This document shows positions 32,301 to 40,534 of a stretch of 64,000 nt of DNA, in pieces; positions within the stretch are counted from its first letter, which is position 1; each line of letters opens with the position of its first letter. The notes under the pieces were generated by a model. That model searched no databases and was not told the DNA's origin. It worked only from the letters and a program-made list of their open reading frames with translations. The translations under genes and the position numbers were made by a program. The DNA comes from F23-B02 sp963613665 (GTDB taxonomy: Bacteria; Bacillota; Clostridia; Oscillospirales; Oscillospiraceae), in the NCBI GenBank assembly GCA_963613665.1, contig CAVEAL010000011.1, forward strand, positions 9,728 through 73,727. Reading direction: 5' to 3'.

Positions 32301-33360
32301 TCTCTGCCGGTATGTGCATTCCGGGGTCAACGAAGGTATTGAAGGTCTCTTTTATCTCGCCTCCGGCGTATATAACGGCGCCTATCTCCGTCATGCGGTC
32401 GGAGCCTGCGTTGAGGCCCGTCGTCTCTATATCGAAGGCGACCATCTCGTCGTACATATCCCTGTCACTGCTGCCGTGCACGGCAAGGCTGCCGTCCATA
32501 TCGTTCACAAAATAACATTCGCAGCCATAGATTATCTTGACACAGTGCTTCTTGCCGGCCTTCCACATGTCGGGGAAAGCCTGCAGGACGCCGTGATCCG
32601 TGACGGCTATTGCCGGATGACCCCAGTATGCTGCGCGTTTTACGATGGCAGCAGGGTCCGTGAGCGCATCAAGAGCGGAAAAACGCGTGTGCACATGCAG
32701 CTCAACGCGCTTTTCCTCTGCGTTATCGGGACGTATGTATTTCTTTCCGACGACGATATCCTTGGGCTCAAGGATTATATCCTCGTCATAGCGGCTGTAT
32801 GTCACAAAGCCGTTTACTATGAGGTGGTCGCCGATATTTATCTTGTTTATTATCGACTGATCATCATCGGCGCGGAGGAATTTGACAACTCTTATCGAGC
32901 CGGTGAGATCGGTGATGTCAAAGCTCAGCATTGCGCCGTCGCGCTTTTTGAGCTTGCGGCTGGTGACCTCGAACACGTCGCCTTCTATGGCTATGCGGCC
33001 GGAGTCCTGATTGAGTTCGCCCATCGGCGTCGGAGATTTTTTTATGCCGTGTCCCATGAGCACCTTGCCGCTGCCGCCCGGGGCCGCCGCCGCTGCCGCA
33101 GCGGGTGCCGCGGTCTTTTTGAGCTCGGGACTGTCGGCAATTATATTCGTCCGCAGTCCGTAATCGGCATGCAGCGCGGCGCACACGGCATTGAGTTCAG
33201 CAGGTGCGGGAGTGCGCGCAAAATGCGCCCGAATGCTCATCGTTCCGGCTTCGAGGCTTATCTCAACATCGGTAACGTATGCTTTATCAAGGCCGCCGCA
33301 GCTTGAAGCGTGACCGGCAGCACCCGGAAATATATCGAGAAATGAAGTATGTTCGCTCAA
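29362..33360 (-). CDS. polC: DNA polymerase III, PolC-type alpha subunit
   Basis: The Gram-positive replicative polymerase (1332 residues). Domains in order: a divergent N-terminus, an Ala/Pro-rich linker (about 83-97), an OB fold (GDVFEVTSRKLKKRDGAMLS), the PHP domain (ELHVHTRFSALDAL) with an inserted DEDD 3'-5' exonuclease (AFDIETTGLN ... AHNADFDTGF), the polymerase core (GSRGSVGSSIVAYM, PDIDLNFSGEYQ, TTGQHPGGLVV) with zinc-binding CPKCRHSEF and CPQCGT, and the C-terminal region. The start is TTG at 33360, eight bases after AAAGGA and two bases past the ispG stop. It ends the isoprenoid-replication operon. Confidence 0.97.
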   Translation of the reverse strand: MSEHTSFLDIFPGAAGHASSCGGLDKAYVTDVEISLEAGTMSIRAHFARTPAPAELNAVCAALHADYGLRTNIIADSPELKKTAAPAAAAAAAPGGSGKVLMGHGIKKSPTPMGELNQDSGRIAIEGDVFEVTSRKLKKRDGAMLSFDITDLTGSIRVVKFLRADDDQSIINKINIGDHLIVNGFVTYSRYDEDIILEPKDIVVGKKYIRPDNAEEKRVELHVHTRFSALDALTDPAAIVKRAAYWGHPAIAVTDHGVLQAFPDMWKAGKKHCVKIIYGCECYFVNDMDGSLAVHGSSDRDMYDEMVAFDIETTGLNAGSDRMTEIGAVIYAGGEIKETFNTFVDPGMHIPAEITQLTGITDRDVKGAPGEAEAMKSFLQFVGDRPIVAHNADFDTGFMSAAAQRSGIEFEPVYIDTLALSHALLPDLKRHKLDIVSNRLSLPEFNHHRASDDALVVARIMGRFLPMLEKQGARTVNDIQEVYARIKPADHTKSRHMILLVKNKVGLKNLYELVSQSYLKYFYKTPTMPKSLLVKHREGLLIGSACGMGELYGAVMHGASDSELRRIASFYDYLEIQPLGNNGFLVDNGVVSDISVLQDYNRRILDIGRQLGKPVIAASDVHFLDAEDEQYRKILQAAKKFSDADRGCPIFFRTTDEMLAEFDYLGEETAREVVIKNPRAIADMVDDIELLPKDLYPPKIENSARDLRDLVYGRMTEIYGDDPPEIVKTRVDTELKTILDHNYDVIYMSAQKLVQNSLEHGYLVGSRGSVGSSIVAYMSGITEVNSLPPHYVCPKCRHSEFITDGSYGCGADMPPKNCPQCGTLMRQDGFDIPFETFLGFPGNEKTPDIDLNFSGEYQAQAHKYTEELFGSDHVFRAGTIGTLAEKTAYGYVKKYLEERGIKVTKVEENRLAKGLVGVKRTTGQHPGGLVVIPQDMDVTDFCPVQHPADDPKSGIVTTHFEYHCMESNLLKLDELGHDDPTMIRMLEDATGVNAREILLSDPDTMKIFTTPTVLGLPDDDDIIGKTGSIGIPEFGTGFTRQMLVDTQPTQFDTLVRLSGFSHGTDVWAGNIRDLIVNGIATVNETVGCRDDIMLYLIQKGMEPSLAFKTMEAVRKGKVKKSGEFPGDAEAQMRTLDVPEWYIESCRKIAYLFPKAHAVAYVMMAFRIAWFKVHEPLAFYSAYFYRRSQKNSFDAEMMTAGLDEVRKKIYDLRQKDDATANEDSILTTLESVYEFYMRGFEFAPIDLYESSATKFKITDDGRLRPPFVAIAGLGETAAVDLENCTKNGQTYISVEEVSAACPKVSTTHLDVLRRMGAFGQMPESSQINLFEGF

Positions 33361-33361
33361 T

Positions 33362-34414
33362 TTAACTGTCCTTTTCTATGAGGTCTATGAGTGCGTCGCA
33401 CAGGCGGTCATACGGATAGGTTCCCAGCACCTGACCGTGCTTGAACAGCAGGCCGCAGTCCTTGCCGCCGGCTATGCCGTAGTCGGCCTCTCTTGCTTCG
33501 CCCGGGCCGTTTACCACGCAGCCCATGACGGCGACGGTAATGTTCCTGTCTATACCTGAGATGCGCTTTTCGACCTCGTTTGCGAGCGATATGAGGTCTA
33601 TATTCGTTCTGCCGCAGGTCGGGCAGGATACAAGTCGTATGCCCTGCCGCAGTCCGCAGGCCTTGAGTATCGCGCAGGCGGCCTTGACCTCCTCGACGGG
33701 GTCTGCCGTGAGCGATACGCGAACGGTGTCGCCTATTCCCTCGCACAGCAGAGTGCCTATGCCGACGGCCGACTGTATCGTTCCGTTCCACGCCGTTCCC
33801 GTTTCCGTCACGCCCACGTGCAGCGGGTACGGAAGTTCGCTTGATGCAAGGCGGTAGGCAGCCACGGTAAGGGGCACGGACGAGGATTTCATGGATACGC
33901 ATATATCGTCAAAATCATATTTATTGAGAAGCTCTATATGCCTTTTTGCGCTCTCGAGCATCGCCTCGGGGCAGGGGTGACCGTATTTTTCAAGCAGAGA
34001 CTTCTCAAGGCTGCCGGCATTCACGCCGATACGGATGGGGATACCGCGCTCACGGCAGGCCTCCGCCACCCTGCGGACATTTTCCTCGCTGCCGATATTG
34101 CCGGGATTTATACGTATCTTGTCTATCCCGCGCTCGGCTACGGCAAGCGCCAAGCGGTGGTCGAAATGGATATCGGCGACAAGCGGCATGTCCGTCAGGC
34201 GCTTTATCTCCGGTATGACCTCGGCTGCCGCCATATCGGGTATGGCAAGGCGCACGATATCGCAGCCGGCGGCGCGCAGCCGCTTTATCTGCCCGACCGT
34301 TGACGGCACATCGTGCGTCTTTGTATTGCACATCGACTGAATGGAGACGGGCGCAAGGGCGCCTATCTCCACACTGCCGGCTCTTATCTTCTTTGTCATC
34401 TTTCTCTGAAACAT
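33362..34414 (-). CDS. ispG: 4-hydroxy-3-methylbut-2-enyl diphosphate synthase
   Basis: The 4Fe-4S enzyme of the MEP isoprenoid pathway that reduces MEcPP to HMBPP (about 350 residues). Seen: APVSIQSMCNTKTHDV, DIHFDHRLAL, INPGNIG, IRIGVNAGSLE, and the cluster cysteines in SCPTCGRT and GCVVNGPGEA. Several starts are possible: a GTG at 34423 overlapping the rseP stop, ATG 34417 and ATG 34414. The last is best spaced behind GGGGTG. It sits between rseP and polC, so two MEP enzymes (with dxr) share this operon. Confidence 0.96.
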   Translation of the reverse strand: MFQRKMTKKIRAGSVEIGALAPVSIQSMCNTKTHDVPSTVGQIKRLRAAGCDIVRLAIPDMAAAEVIPEIKRLTDMPLVADIHFDHRLALAVAERGIDKIRINPGNIGSEENVRRVAEACRERGIPIRIGVNAGSLEKSLLEKYGHPCPEAMLESAKRHIELLNKYDFDDICVSMKSSSVPLTVAAYRLASSELPYPLHVGVTETGTAWNGTIQSAVGIGTLLCEGIGDTVRVSLTADPVEEVKAACAILKACGLRQGIRLVSCPTCGRTNIDLISLANEVEKRISGIDRNITVAVMGCVVNGPGEAREADYGIAGGKDCGLLFKHGQVLGTYPYDRLCDALIDLIEKDS

Positions 34415-34419
34415 CATGC

Positions 34420-35463
34420 TCACCCCGTTATGAGTCTTGCTATGTCGTTATACATTATAAATACCATCAGAAGCAGCAGGAGCACCATGCCTCCGGCGTG
34501 GATGTAGCCCTCATACTTCGGATCGGGCTTTCTCCTGCTCACCGTCTCGTAAATGACGGTCACTATCAGGAAAAACACTCTGCCTCCGTCAAGCGCCGGA
34601 ATGGGCAGCATATTCATGATGGCGAGGTTAATGGCGATGAATGCCGAGAAATACAGCATGCTGTACATTGCGTCGGCGGTGGTCTCGGCAGAGGAGCCGA
34701 CGTCGTTCATCATATCGACGATGCCGACGGGACCCGCCATTTCGTCAACGCCGACGGCACCGTGGATCAGATCGCCGAGTCCAAGCCAGACAAGGCGCGA
34801 AAACTCCTTGGCGGTGTTCCAGATATATTCGAGCTCAACTCCGAAGGTCGCTTCCTCAACACCCCACACGAAGCCGAATTTGAGCCCCTGCTCGCTCTCG
34901 ATAGTCGGAACGAGCTTCATGTCTTCAAACTCCACCTTCTGTCCGTCGCGGAGCATAACGATATCGTACACGCCGTCCCCCCGCTCAAGGAACATGGAAA
35001 CGTCGCTTATAAGATATATTCTGTGTCCGTCGATACTGTAAAACTCGTCACCGGCCTGGAAGGTTTCGGGCGTATTATACCGGCAGCCGTCAAGAAAGCT
35101 GTCTATAACGGGTGCGCGGAAGGCCTGCGCTCCGCTGTACATGACGGCGATGAGCACAACGCCCAGCACGAAATTCATAAACGAGCCCGCGCACAGTATA
35201 ACAAAGCGCTTCCAGAAGCCCTGATTGGGGAAGGCGCGCGGATCGGCCGACTCCTCATCCTCGCCCATGGCACAGAAGCCGCCTATGGGCAGGATACGCA
35301 GCGAATACTGTGTTTCGCCCATTTGTCTTTTGAATATTGCCGGACCCATGCCTATCGAAAACTCATCCACGCGGACCCCGCAGCATTTTGCCGCGGTAAA
35401 GTGTCCGAACTCGTGTATGGCGATAAGCACGCCGAACATTATTATTGCGATTACGATATACAT
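34420..35463 (-). CDS. rseP: RIP metalloprotease RseP (site-2 protease)
   Basis: A membrane zinc protease (347 residues) that cuts substrates, such as anti-sigma factors or signal peptides, inside the membrane. HEFGH at 17-21 in the first helix gives the zinc site, NMLPIPALDGGR near 285 the third ligand Asp. A PDZ-like region lies between. Its ATG overlaps the dxr stop by one base and its stop runs into ispG, so translation is coupled. It could serve the ECF sigma/anti-sigma pair at 57 kb, but nothing in sequence proves this. Confidence 0.95.
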   Translation of the reverse strand: MYIVIAIIMFGVLIAIHEFGHFTAAKCCGVRVDEFSIGMGPAIFKRQMGETQYSLRILPIGGFCAMGEDEESADPRAFPNQGFWKRFVILCAGSFMNFVLGVVLIAVMYSGAQAFRAPVIDSFLDGCRYNTPETFQAGDEFYSIDGHRIYLISDVSMFLERGDGVYDIVMLRDGQKVEFEDMKLVPTIESEQGLKFGFVWGVEEATFGVELEYIWNTAKEFSRLVWLGLGDLIHGAVGVDEMAGPVGIVDMMNDVGSSAETTADAMYSMLYFSAFIAINLAIMNMLPIPALDGGRVFFLIVTVIYETVSRRKPDPKYEGYIHAGGMVLLLLLMVFIMYNDIARLITG

Positions 35464-36608
35464 TAGGAAAACTGCTCCCTGACAAATACTCTTGCCTGCT
35501 CGTCGGCGGCCAGCACGGCCTCAAGATCGGGCTCATTAACTATTTCTATGTTCTCGACCGCCTGCAAAGCACAGTCATATATCTGATTATAACCGAGGCG
35601 GCGGTTTAAGAACATTGCGACGGCGACCTCGTTTGCGGCGCTCATGATGCAGGGCGCTGTGCCGCCGCGGCGCGCGCAGTCCATGGCGAGCTTCAGACAC
35701 GGTGTCTTTTCATAGTCGGGCGCTTCAAAGGTCATATCCTTCATTGCGTAGAAATCGAGACGCTCAAATGGCGACGCCTTACGCTCTGGATATGTCATTG
35801 CAAGCTGTATCGGCAGTCCCATATCGGGAACGCCGAGCTGTGCGATCACCGTTCCGTCAACGAGCTCGACCATGGAGTGGACGATGCTCTGCGGGTGCAC
35901 GACGACCTGGATATCGTCCGGACTTACACCGAAAAGATGCATGGCCTCTATAAATTCGAGACCCTTGTTCATCATCGTGGCAGAATCGACCGATATCTTC
36001 GCGCCCATGCTCCAGTTAGGATGCTTCACGGCCTGCTCCGGCGTAACGTTTTCAAGCTCTGCGCGGCTTTTTCCTCTGAACGGTCCGCCGCTGCCGGTAA
36101 GCAGTATTTTTCTGAGCTCACCGGGCTGCCTGCCCATGAGACACTGAAAGATGGCCGAGTGCTCCGAATCGACGGGCACTATCTCCGCCCCGGCTGCTGC
36201 CGCTGCCGGCATGACGATCTCTCCCGCACACACGAGAGTTTCCTTATTTGCAAGCGCTATGCGCTTTTTTTCGCTTATGGCCGCAAGCGTCGGGCGCAGT
36301 CCCACAGAGCCCGACACCGCGGTGACAACGCAGTCGGCCTCGGGAAGCGTCGCGGCCTCTATGAGCCCCTGCATACCGCTGCCGACGCGGATATCGGTAT
36401 CGGCAAGGCGCGTCTTGAGGTCCTTTGCGGCATCTTCGTCGAATACGGCTACGAATTTCGGCTTGAGTTCCCTCGCCTGCCGTTCAACGAGCTCCGTTTT
36501 TTTATTTGCCGTCAGCGCAGCGACCGGAACACCCAGATGCTTTGCCGCAGCTATGCTCTGACGACCTATCGAGCCGGTCGAGCCTAGTATGGATACGGCT
36601 TTTATCAT
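35463..36608 (-). CDS. dxr: 1-deoxy-D-xylulose-5-phosphate reductoisomerase
   Basis: Second enzyme of the MEP pathway, converting DXP to MEP with NADPH (381 residues). LGSTGSIGRQS is the NADPH loop. NKETLVCAG, PVDSEHSAIFQ, LTGSGGPFRG and HPNWSMGAKISVDSATMMNKG carry substrate and metal residues. GGAGGTG precedes the ATG, which overlaps the uppS stop as ATGA. In many Firmicutes cdsA stands between uppS and dxr. Here the genes touch. Confidence 0.97.
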   Translation of the reverse strand: MIKAVSILGSTGSIGRQSIAAAKHLGVPVAALTANKKTELVERQARELKPKFVAVFDEDAAKDLKTRLADTDIRVGSGMQGLIEAATLPEADCVVTAVSGSVGLRPTLAAISEKKRIALANKETLVCAGEIVMPAAAAAGAEIVPVDSEHSAIFQCLMGRQPGELRKILLTGSGGPFRGKSRAELENVTPEQAVKHPNWSMGAKISVDSATMMNKGLEFIEAMHLFGVSPDDIQVVVHPQSIVHSMVELVDGTVIAQLGVPDMGLPIQLAMTYPERKASPFERLDFYAMKDMTFEAPDYEKTPCLKLAMDCARRGGTAPCIMSAANEVAVAMFLNRRLGYNQIYDCALQAVENIEIVNEPDLEAVLAADEQARVFVREQFS

Positions 36609-37348
36609 GGCTTTACACCTCCGAAACGGCGGTCACGGCTTCTGAATACCGCTATCGCCTTGTCCAGCTCCTGCGGAGTGAAATCCGGCCAGAGCGTGTC
36701 GGTGTAATAAAACTCCGAATACGCGCACTGCCACAGCAGGAAATTTGAAAGGCGGTATTCTCCGCCGGGTCTTATAAGAAGGTCAGGGTCGGGTATGCCG
36801 GCAGAGTACATATAGCCGGAAAACTCCTCCTCGGTGAGTCTGCCGTCGGTTCTGCCCGCCGCATAATCCTCAGCGTAGGCCTGCGCCGCGCGCACGATCT
36901 CAGCCCGTCCGCCGTAATTTATGCAGATATTGGCCTGAAAGCCCTCTATATCCCGCGATATCTCGTCGGTCTCGGCAATGAGCTCCTGAAGCTGCGGCGA
37001 CAGCCGCGAAACATCGCCGAATACCTTCATGCGTATATTCTTCCTGCGCATATCGCGTATCGCCTCATGCAGATACTTGTCCAGCAGCTTCATTATGCCG
37101 CCGACCTCTTCCTCAGGGCGTTTCCAGTTTTCGGTCGAGAAGGCGTAAACGGTGAGGTACTCTACGCCTATCTCCTTGCAGTAGGTGGCAATATTTCTGA
37201 ATGTCTCGGAACCTGCAAGATGCCCCGCATTACGCGGCATCAGGCGTTTTTTCGCCCAGCGGCCGTTGCCGTCAAGTATGATGGCAATATGGCGGGGAAG
37301 GCCTTCCGCCCGCTCCCCCGCCGCATTGATGCTTTTATTCTCGCCCAT
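36605..37348 (-). CDS. uppS: Isoprenyl transferase (undecaprenyl diphosphate synthase)
   Basis: A cis-prenyltransferase (247 residues) making the C55 lipid carrier for wall synthesis. HIAIILDGNGRWAKKR with the catalytic Asp, NAGHLAGSETFR, YAFSTENWKRP, INYGGRAEI and the C-terminal DLLIRPGGEYRLSNFLLWQ are all present. It starts two bases after the frr stop. The product feeds peptidoglycan synthesis, where murC (45.7 kb) also acts. Confidence 0.97.
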   Translation of the reverse strand: MGENKSINAAGERAEGLPRHIAIILDGNGRWAKKRLMPRNAGHLAGSETFRNIATYCKEIGVEYLTVYAFSTENWKRPEEEVGGIMKLLDKYLHEAIRDMRRKNIRMKVFGDVSRLSPQLQELIAETDEISRDIEGFQANICINYGGRAEIVRAAQAYAEDYAAGRTDGRLTEEEFSGYMYSAGIPDPDLLIRPGGEYRLSNFLLWQCAYSEFYYTDTLWPDFTPQELDKAIAVFRSRDRRFGGVKP

Positions 37349-37350
37349 GA

Positions 37351-37902
37351 TCAGATCTCGAAAAGTTCCTTTTCCTTTGCCTCTGCGATGGCCTCGACTT
37401 CCTTGATGTAGTCGTCGGTCAGCTTCTGAATGTCCTTTTCAATGTCCTTGTAGTCGTCCTCGGTTATCTCGGACGCCTTCTGCTGCTTTTTGAACTTATC
37501 TATCGCGTCGCGGCGGATATTTCTGACCGCCACCTTGGACTCCTCGCCGTATTTCTTTACCTGCTTTGCCAGCTCCTTGCGGCGCTCCTCGGTAAGCTGC
37601 GGGAATACAAGTCTTATGACTCTGCCGTCGTTCTGTGGATTGATGCCCAGGTCGGAGGCAAGGATCGCCTTCTCTATGCCCTTGAGCACCGAGCCGTCCC
37701 AGGGCTGGATCATCAGAGAGCGCGGGTCGGGCACGGAAATGGATGCGACCTGCTGGATGGGGGTGGGCACGCCATAGTAATCGACAGTTATCTGATCGAG
37801 AACCGCCGCGTTTGCTCTGCCGGCGCGCACGGATGCAAGCTGAGTTTTCAGCACCTCCGCGGTCTTTTTCATTTTGCTTTCGATTTCGGGATATTTGGAC
37901 AT
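37351..37902 (-). CDS. frr: Ribosome recycling factor
   Basis: Splits the post-termination ribosome together with EF-G. The length of 183 residues is normal. Family runs are LASVRAGRANAAVLD, ISVPDPRSLMIQPWD, LGINPQNDGRVIRLVFPQLT and RRDAIDKFKKQQK. An AGGAGGT site precedes the ATG. It lies between pyrH and uppS, a common Firmicute order. Confidence 0.98.
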   Translation of the reverse strand: MSKYPEIESKMKKTAEVLKTQLASVRAGRANAAVLDQITVDYYGVPTPIQQVASISVPDPRSLMIQPWDGSVLKGIEKAILASDLGINPQNDGRVIRLVFPQLTEERRKELAKQVKKYGEESKVAVRNIRRDAIDKFKKQQKASEITEDDYKDIEKDIQKLTDDYIKEVEAIAEAKEKELFEI

Positions 37903-37936
37903 GATGTTACCTCCTGAACATTTATTTTCGTTTAAC

Positions 37937-38653
37937 TTATTTGCTTACAGTCGTCCCGAGCTTTTCGCCCTCAAGCACGCGGACTATGTTTTCCGGCTCG
38001 GCAAGGGCGAAGACGATGACGGGGATATCGTTATCCATTGCAAGGCTCGTTGCAGTGCTGTCCATAACGGCAAGATGCTGTGCGAGAACATCGTCGTAGC
38101 TTATGCTGTCATACTTAACGGCGCTCGGGTCAAGTCTCGGATCCGCCGAGTAAACGCCGTCGATGTTCTTTGCAAGAAGAATGGCATCCGCGCCGATCTC
38201 CGCTGCACGGAGCACCGCTGCCGTATCGGTAGAGAAAAACGGGCATCCCGTTCCGCAGCCGAACATGACGACCTTGCCGGAACGAAGATACAGGGCGGCC
38301 TTGTCGGTGCTGTATCTTTCGCCGACACCCTGAATATCGACAGCCGTGAGCACCTTTGCCTCACCGCCGCACTGGCGCAGCACATCGGCAAAGGCAAGGC
38401 AGTTCATCGCCGTTGCGAGCATACCCATACGGTCAGCCGACACGCGCTCTACATGGCCCGCGCCGTCCTTTACGCCGCGCCAGAAGTTGCCGCCGCCGAC
38501 GACTATGCCGACCTCGACACCCATTTCGGTGCATTTATTGACGGATTTGCAGACCTTTGAGATAAAGTCAAAGTCAAAGCCGGTCTTTTTTTCACCGGCA
38601 AGAGCCTCGCCGCTTATTTTGATAAGAATTCTCTTATAAACAGGGTCAGACAT
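37937..38653 (-). CDS. pyrH: UMP kinase
   Basis: Phosphorylates UMP to UDP (238 residues, amino-acid kinase fold). RILIKISGEALAG, GIVVGGGNFWRG, YSTDKAALYLRSG, GCGTGCPFFSTDTAAVLRA and the NIDGVYSADPR loop identify it. ATG 38653 follows GGAGA at six bases. An in-frame TTG two codons earlier is less likely. It is co-transcribed with the EamA gene upstream and frr downstream. Confidence 0.97.
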   Translation of the reverse strand: MSDPVYKRILIKISGEALAGEKKTGFDFDFISKVCKSVNKCTEMGVEVGIVVGGGNFWRGVKDGAGHVERVSADRMGMLATAMNCLAFADVLRQCGGEAKVLTAVDIQGVGERYSTDKAALYLRSGKVVMFGCGTGCPFFSTDTAAVLRAAEIGADAILLAKNIDGVYSADPRLDPSAVKYDSISYDDVLAQHLAVMDSTATSLAMDNDIPVIVFALAEPENIVRVLEGEKLGTTVSK

Positions 38654-38668
38654 AAACAATCTCCTTTA

Positions 38669-39577
38669 TTAAATATCAAGTATACCCAGTATCACTATGC
38701 CGGCAACCACAAGCAGTATCGAGGCATAGTGCTTAACAGACAGCTTTTCCTTGAGGAAGATGCGGCTCCATACGACGGAGGCAACGCAGTAGGCCGATAT
38801 CATGGGCGCCGCAAGAGCCGAGTGCGCGGTATCGGCAAGGGCGTAGATATAAGCAAACTGGCCGGCTGTCTCGAAGATGGCACCGGTGTATTTGGGGACC
38901 TCGCGTCCGGGAACGAGCCTCTGCTTTTTTACGCCGAGGACATACACGGCGCAGACGATGCCCGCAATGAGGAACGTGAGCTCATACGCCACGTTTGCCG
39001 AGTCCTCGTTCAACGTTTCGAGCACGCGGCTGTCGGCAAATGTGCCCAGCGCATCAAGCAGGCAGTATATGACCGGCAGCGCAATGGCGATCCAGCTTTT
39101 GGTGTAATGGTGATTGCTCGCATCCTGGCGGGCGCGGCGCAGCTCCTCGTCTTCGTTTGCTTCGGTAAAGCCGAGTGCAATAACGCCGAGGCAGACAAGA
39201 GCGACGGCGGCGAGCGCAAGAGGCGGCAGTCCGTTTATGCCCTGCGTTGCAAATATCAAAATTGCTACGAGTGCGCCGGAGGAATTACATATCGGCGAAG
39301 ATATCGAAAGCTCTATATACCGGAGGCCTACATAGCCGACCGTCATCGACACGATGTACAGCATTGACACAGGCAGGTACTGCAAAATGACCGAACCGTT
39401 TATAACGACACCGCCGACGAATATCTCATAGGCGGCATGTATACCCATGACTGCGCCGACCGCCATGACCATCTTCAGATGACTGTATTTATCGTCGGCA
39501 TCCTGACAGCCGATCTTGGAAAACAGATCGGAACCGCTCCAACATAAAAGCGCAATAAGTGCAAACCAGAACCACAT
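38669..39577 (-). CDS. EamA/DMT-family transporter
   Basis: A ten-helix drug/metabolite-type transporter of 302 residues made of two EamA repeats: the first about 1-135, ending LVCLGVIALGFTE, the second from about 160 to the C-terminus with MISAYCVASVVWSRIFLKE and LLVVAGIVILGIL. A hydrophilic loop (ANEDEELRRARQDASNHH) separates them. It is first in the operon, with promoter 39632-39660 and a weak, distant ribosome binding site. Its stop is 15 bases from the pyrH start. Substrate unknown. Confidence 0.85.
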   Translation of the reverse strand: MWFWFALIALLCWSGSDLFSKIGCQDADDKYSHLKMVMAVGAVMGIHAAYEIFVGGVVINGSVILQYLPVSMLYIVSMTVGYVGLRYIELSISSPICNSSGALVAILIFATQGINGLPPLALAAVALVCLGVIALGFTEANEDEELRRARQDASNHHYTKSWIAIALPVIYCLLDALGTFADSRVLETLNEDSANVAYELTFLIAGIVCAVYVLGVKKQRLVPGREVPKYTGAIFETAGQFAYIYALADTAHSALAAPMISAYCVASVVWSRIFLKEKLSVKHYASILLVVAGIVILGILDI

Positions 39578-39631
39578 ATTAATTTTTTAATCCTTTTCAT
39601 AGTATTCTCGCCTGAGCGATCAAACTAAGGT

Positions 39632-39660
39632 ATTTTACCACACATATAGTGATTTGACAA
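39632..39660 (-). promoter_or_regulatory. Promoter of the eamA-pyrH-frr-uppS-dxr-rseP-ispG-polC operon
   Basis: Minus-strand TTGTCA, 17-base spacer, TAAAAT, about 55 bases before the first ATG. Confidence 0.6.
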
Positions 39661-39706
39661 TTAACAAATGACAAATTATGCGGCGGACGGAGCTTATAAT
39701 TTCGTC

Positions 39707-40522
39707 ATGGACATCATTTACATAGACCGGCTGTTTTTTCTGAACCTCGGACTCGACTATCTTCTCGTCCTATGCTCTGCCCGCCTGTGCGGCATGAAGC
39801 TCAGGCGGATGAGGTATGCCCTCGCCGCAGTGCTGGGGGCCGTGTACGCCGTCTTGAGCGTAGTGCCCTCCCTCGGTTTCCTCACACTTGCGCCGGTAAA
39901 GCTTGTTTTCGGTGCGCTGATGGCGCTCACGGCATACGGCGGCGAGGAAAAGCTCCTGCGCTGCTGTCTTGTGTTTTTCGCCGTATCGGCTCTGTTCGGC
40001 GGCGCCGTATGGGCAATATCGCTGCAAAGCGGCGGCAGCATAGGCGGCAGTGCTTACATAACCGTATCGTTTCCGGTGCTTGTTATATCCTTTGCGCTCA
40101 TATACGCCGTACTGAGCTTTGTATTCAGGCGCAGCGTCAGAAGCGCGGACATAAGCGTATCAGAGGCCGAGCTCACGTTCATGGGCAGGAGCGTATCCCT
40201 CCGCTGCCTGCACGACAGCGGCAACGCGCTTTACGATCCCGTGAGCGGCGACTGCGTGCTCGTTGCTCCGGCGCGGCAGCTGTCCCCGCTCTTCCCCGGC
40301 CTTGAGGCCGGGCTTTCCTGCCCCGACTGCACAAGGCTTCTGTCCGAGCCCGCGCTTGCCGGAAGACTGCGCCTTATACCGTACAGTGCCGTCGGCGCAG
40401 CCGGTATGCTCGCTGCGTTCAGGCCCGACGGCATAATCATAGACGGCAAAAGCCGAGACGATATCGTCGTTGCAATATCTCCCACGCCCGTCGGCGGCGA
40501 CGGCTTTGACGCGATCATATGA
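39707..40522 (+). CDS. spoIIGA: Sigma-E processing peptidase SpoIIGA
   Basis: The membrane aspartic protease that cuts pro-sigma-E in the mother cell after asymmetric septation (271 residues). Five hydrophobic segments in the first 140 residues are followed by a soluble domain with the catalytic motif HDSGNALYDPVSG (Asp170) and later LIPYSAVG and DGIIIDG. The frame also has an ATG at 39668, but MDIIYIDRLFFLNLGLDY matches the family N-terminus. There is no good Shine-Dalgarno site at either. It is 12 bases upstream of its substrate gene sigE. Confidence 0.93.
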   Translation: MDIIYIDRLFFLNLGLDYLLVLCSARLCGMKLRRMRYALAAVLGAVYAVLSVVPSLGFLTLAPVKLVFGALMALTAYGGEEKLLRCCLVFFAVSALFGGAVWAISLQSGGSIGGSAYITVSFPVLVISFALIYAVLSFVFRRSVRSADISVSEAELTFMGRSVSLRCLHDSGNALYDPVSGDCVLVAPARQLSPLFPGLEAGLSCPDCTRLLSEPALAGRLRLIPYSAVGAAGMLAAFRPDGIIIDGKSRDDIVVAISPTPVGGDGFDAII

Positions 40523-40534
40523 AAGGAGTTCTGC

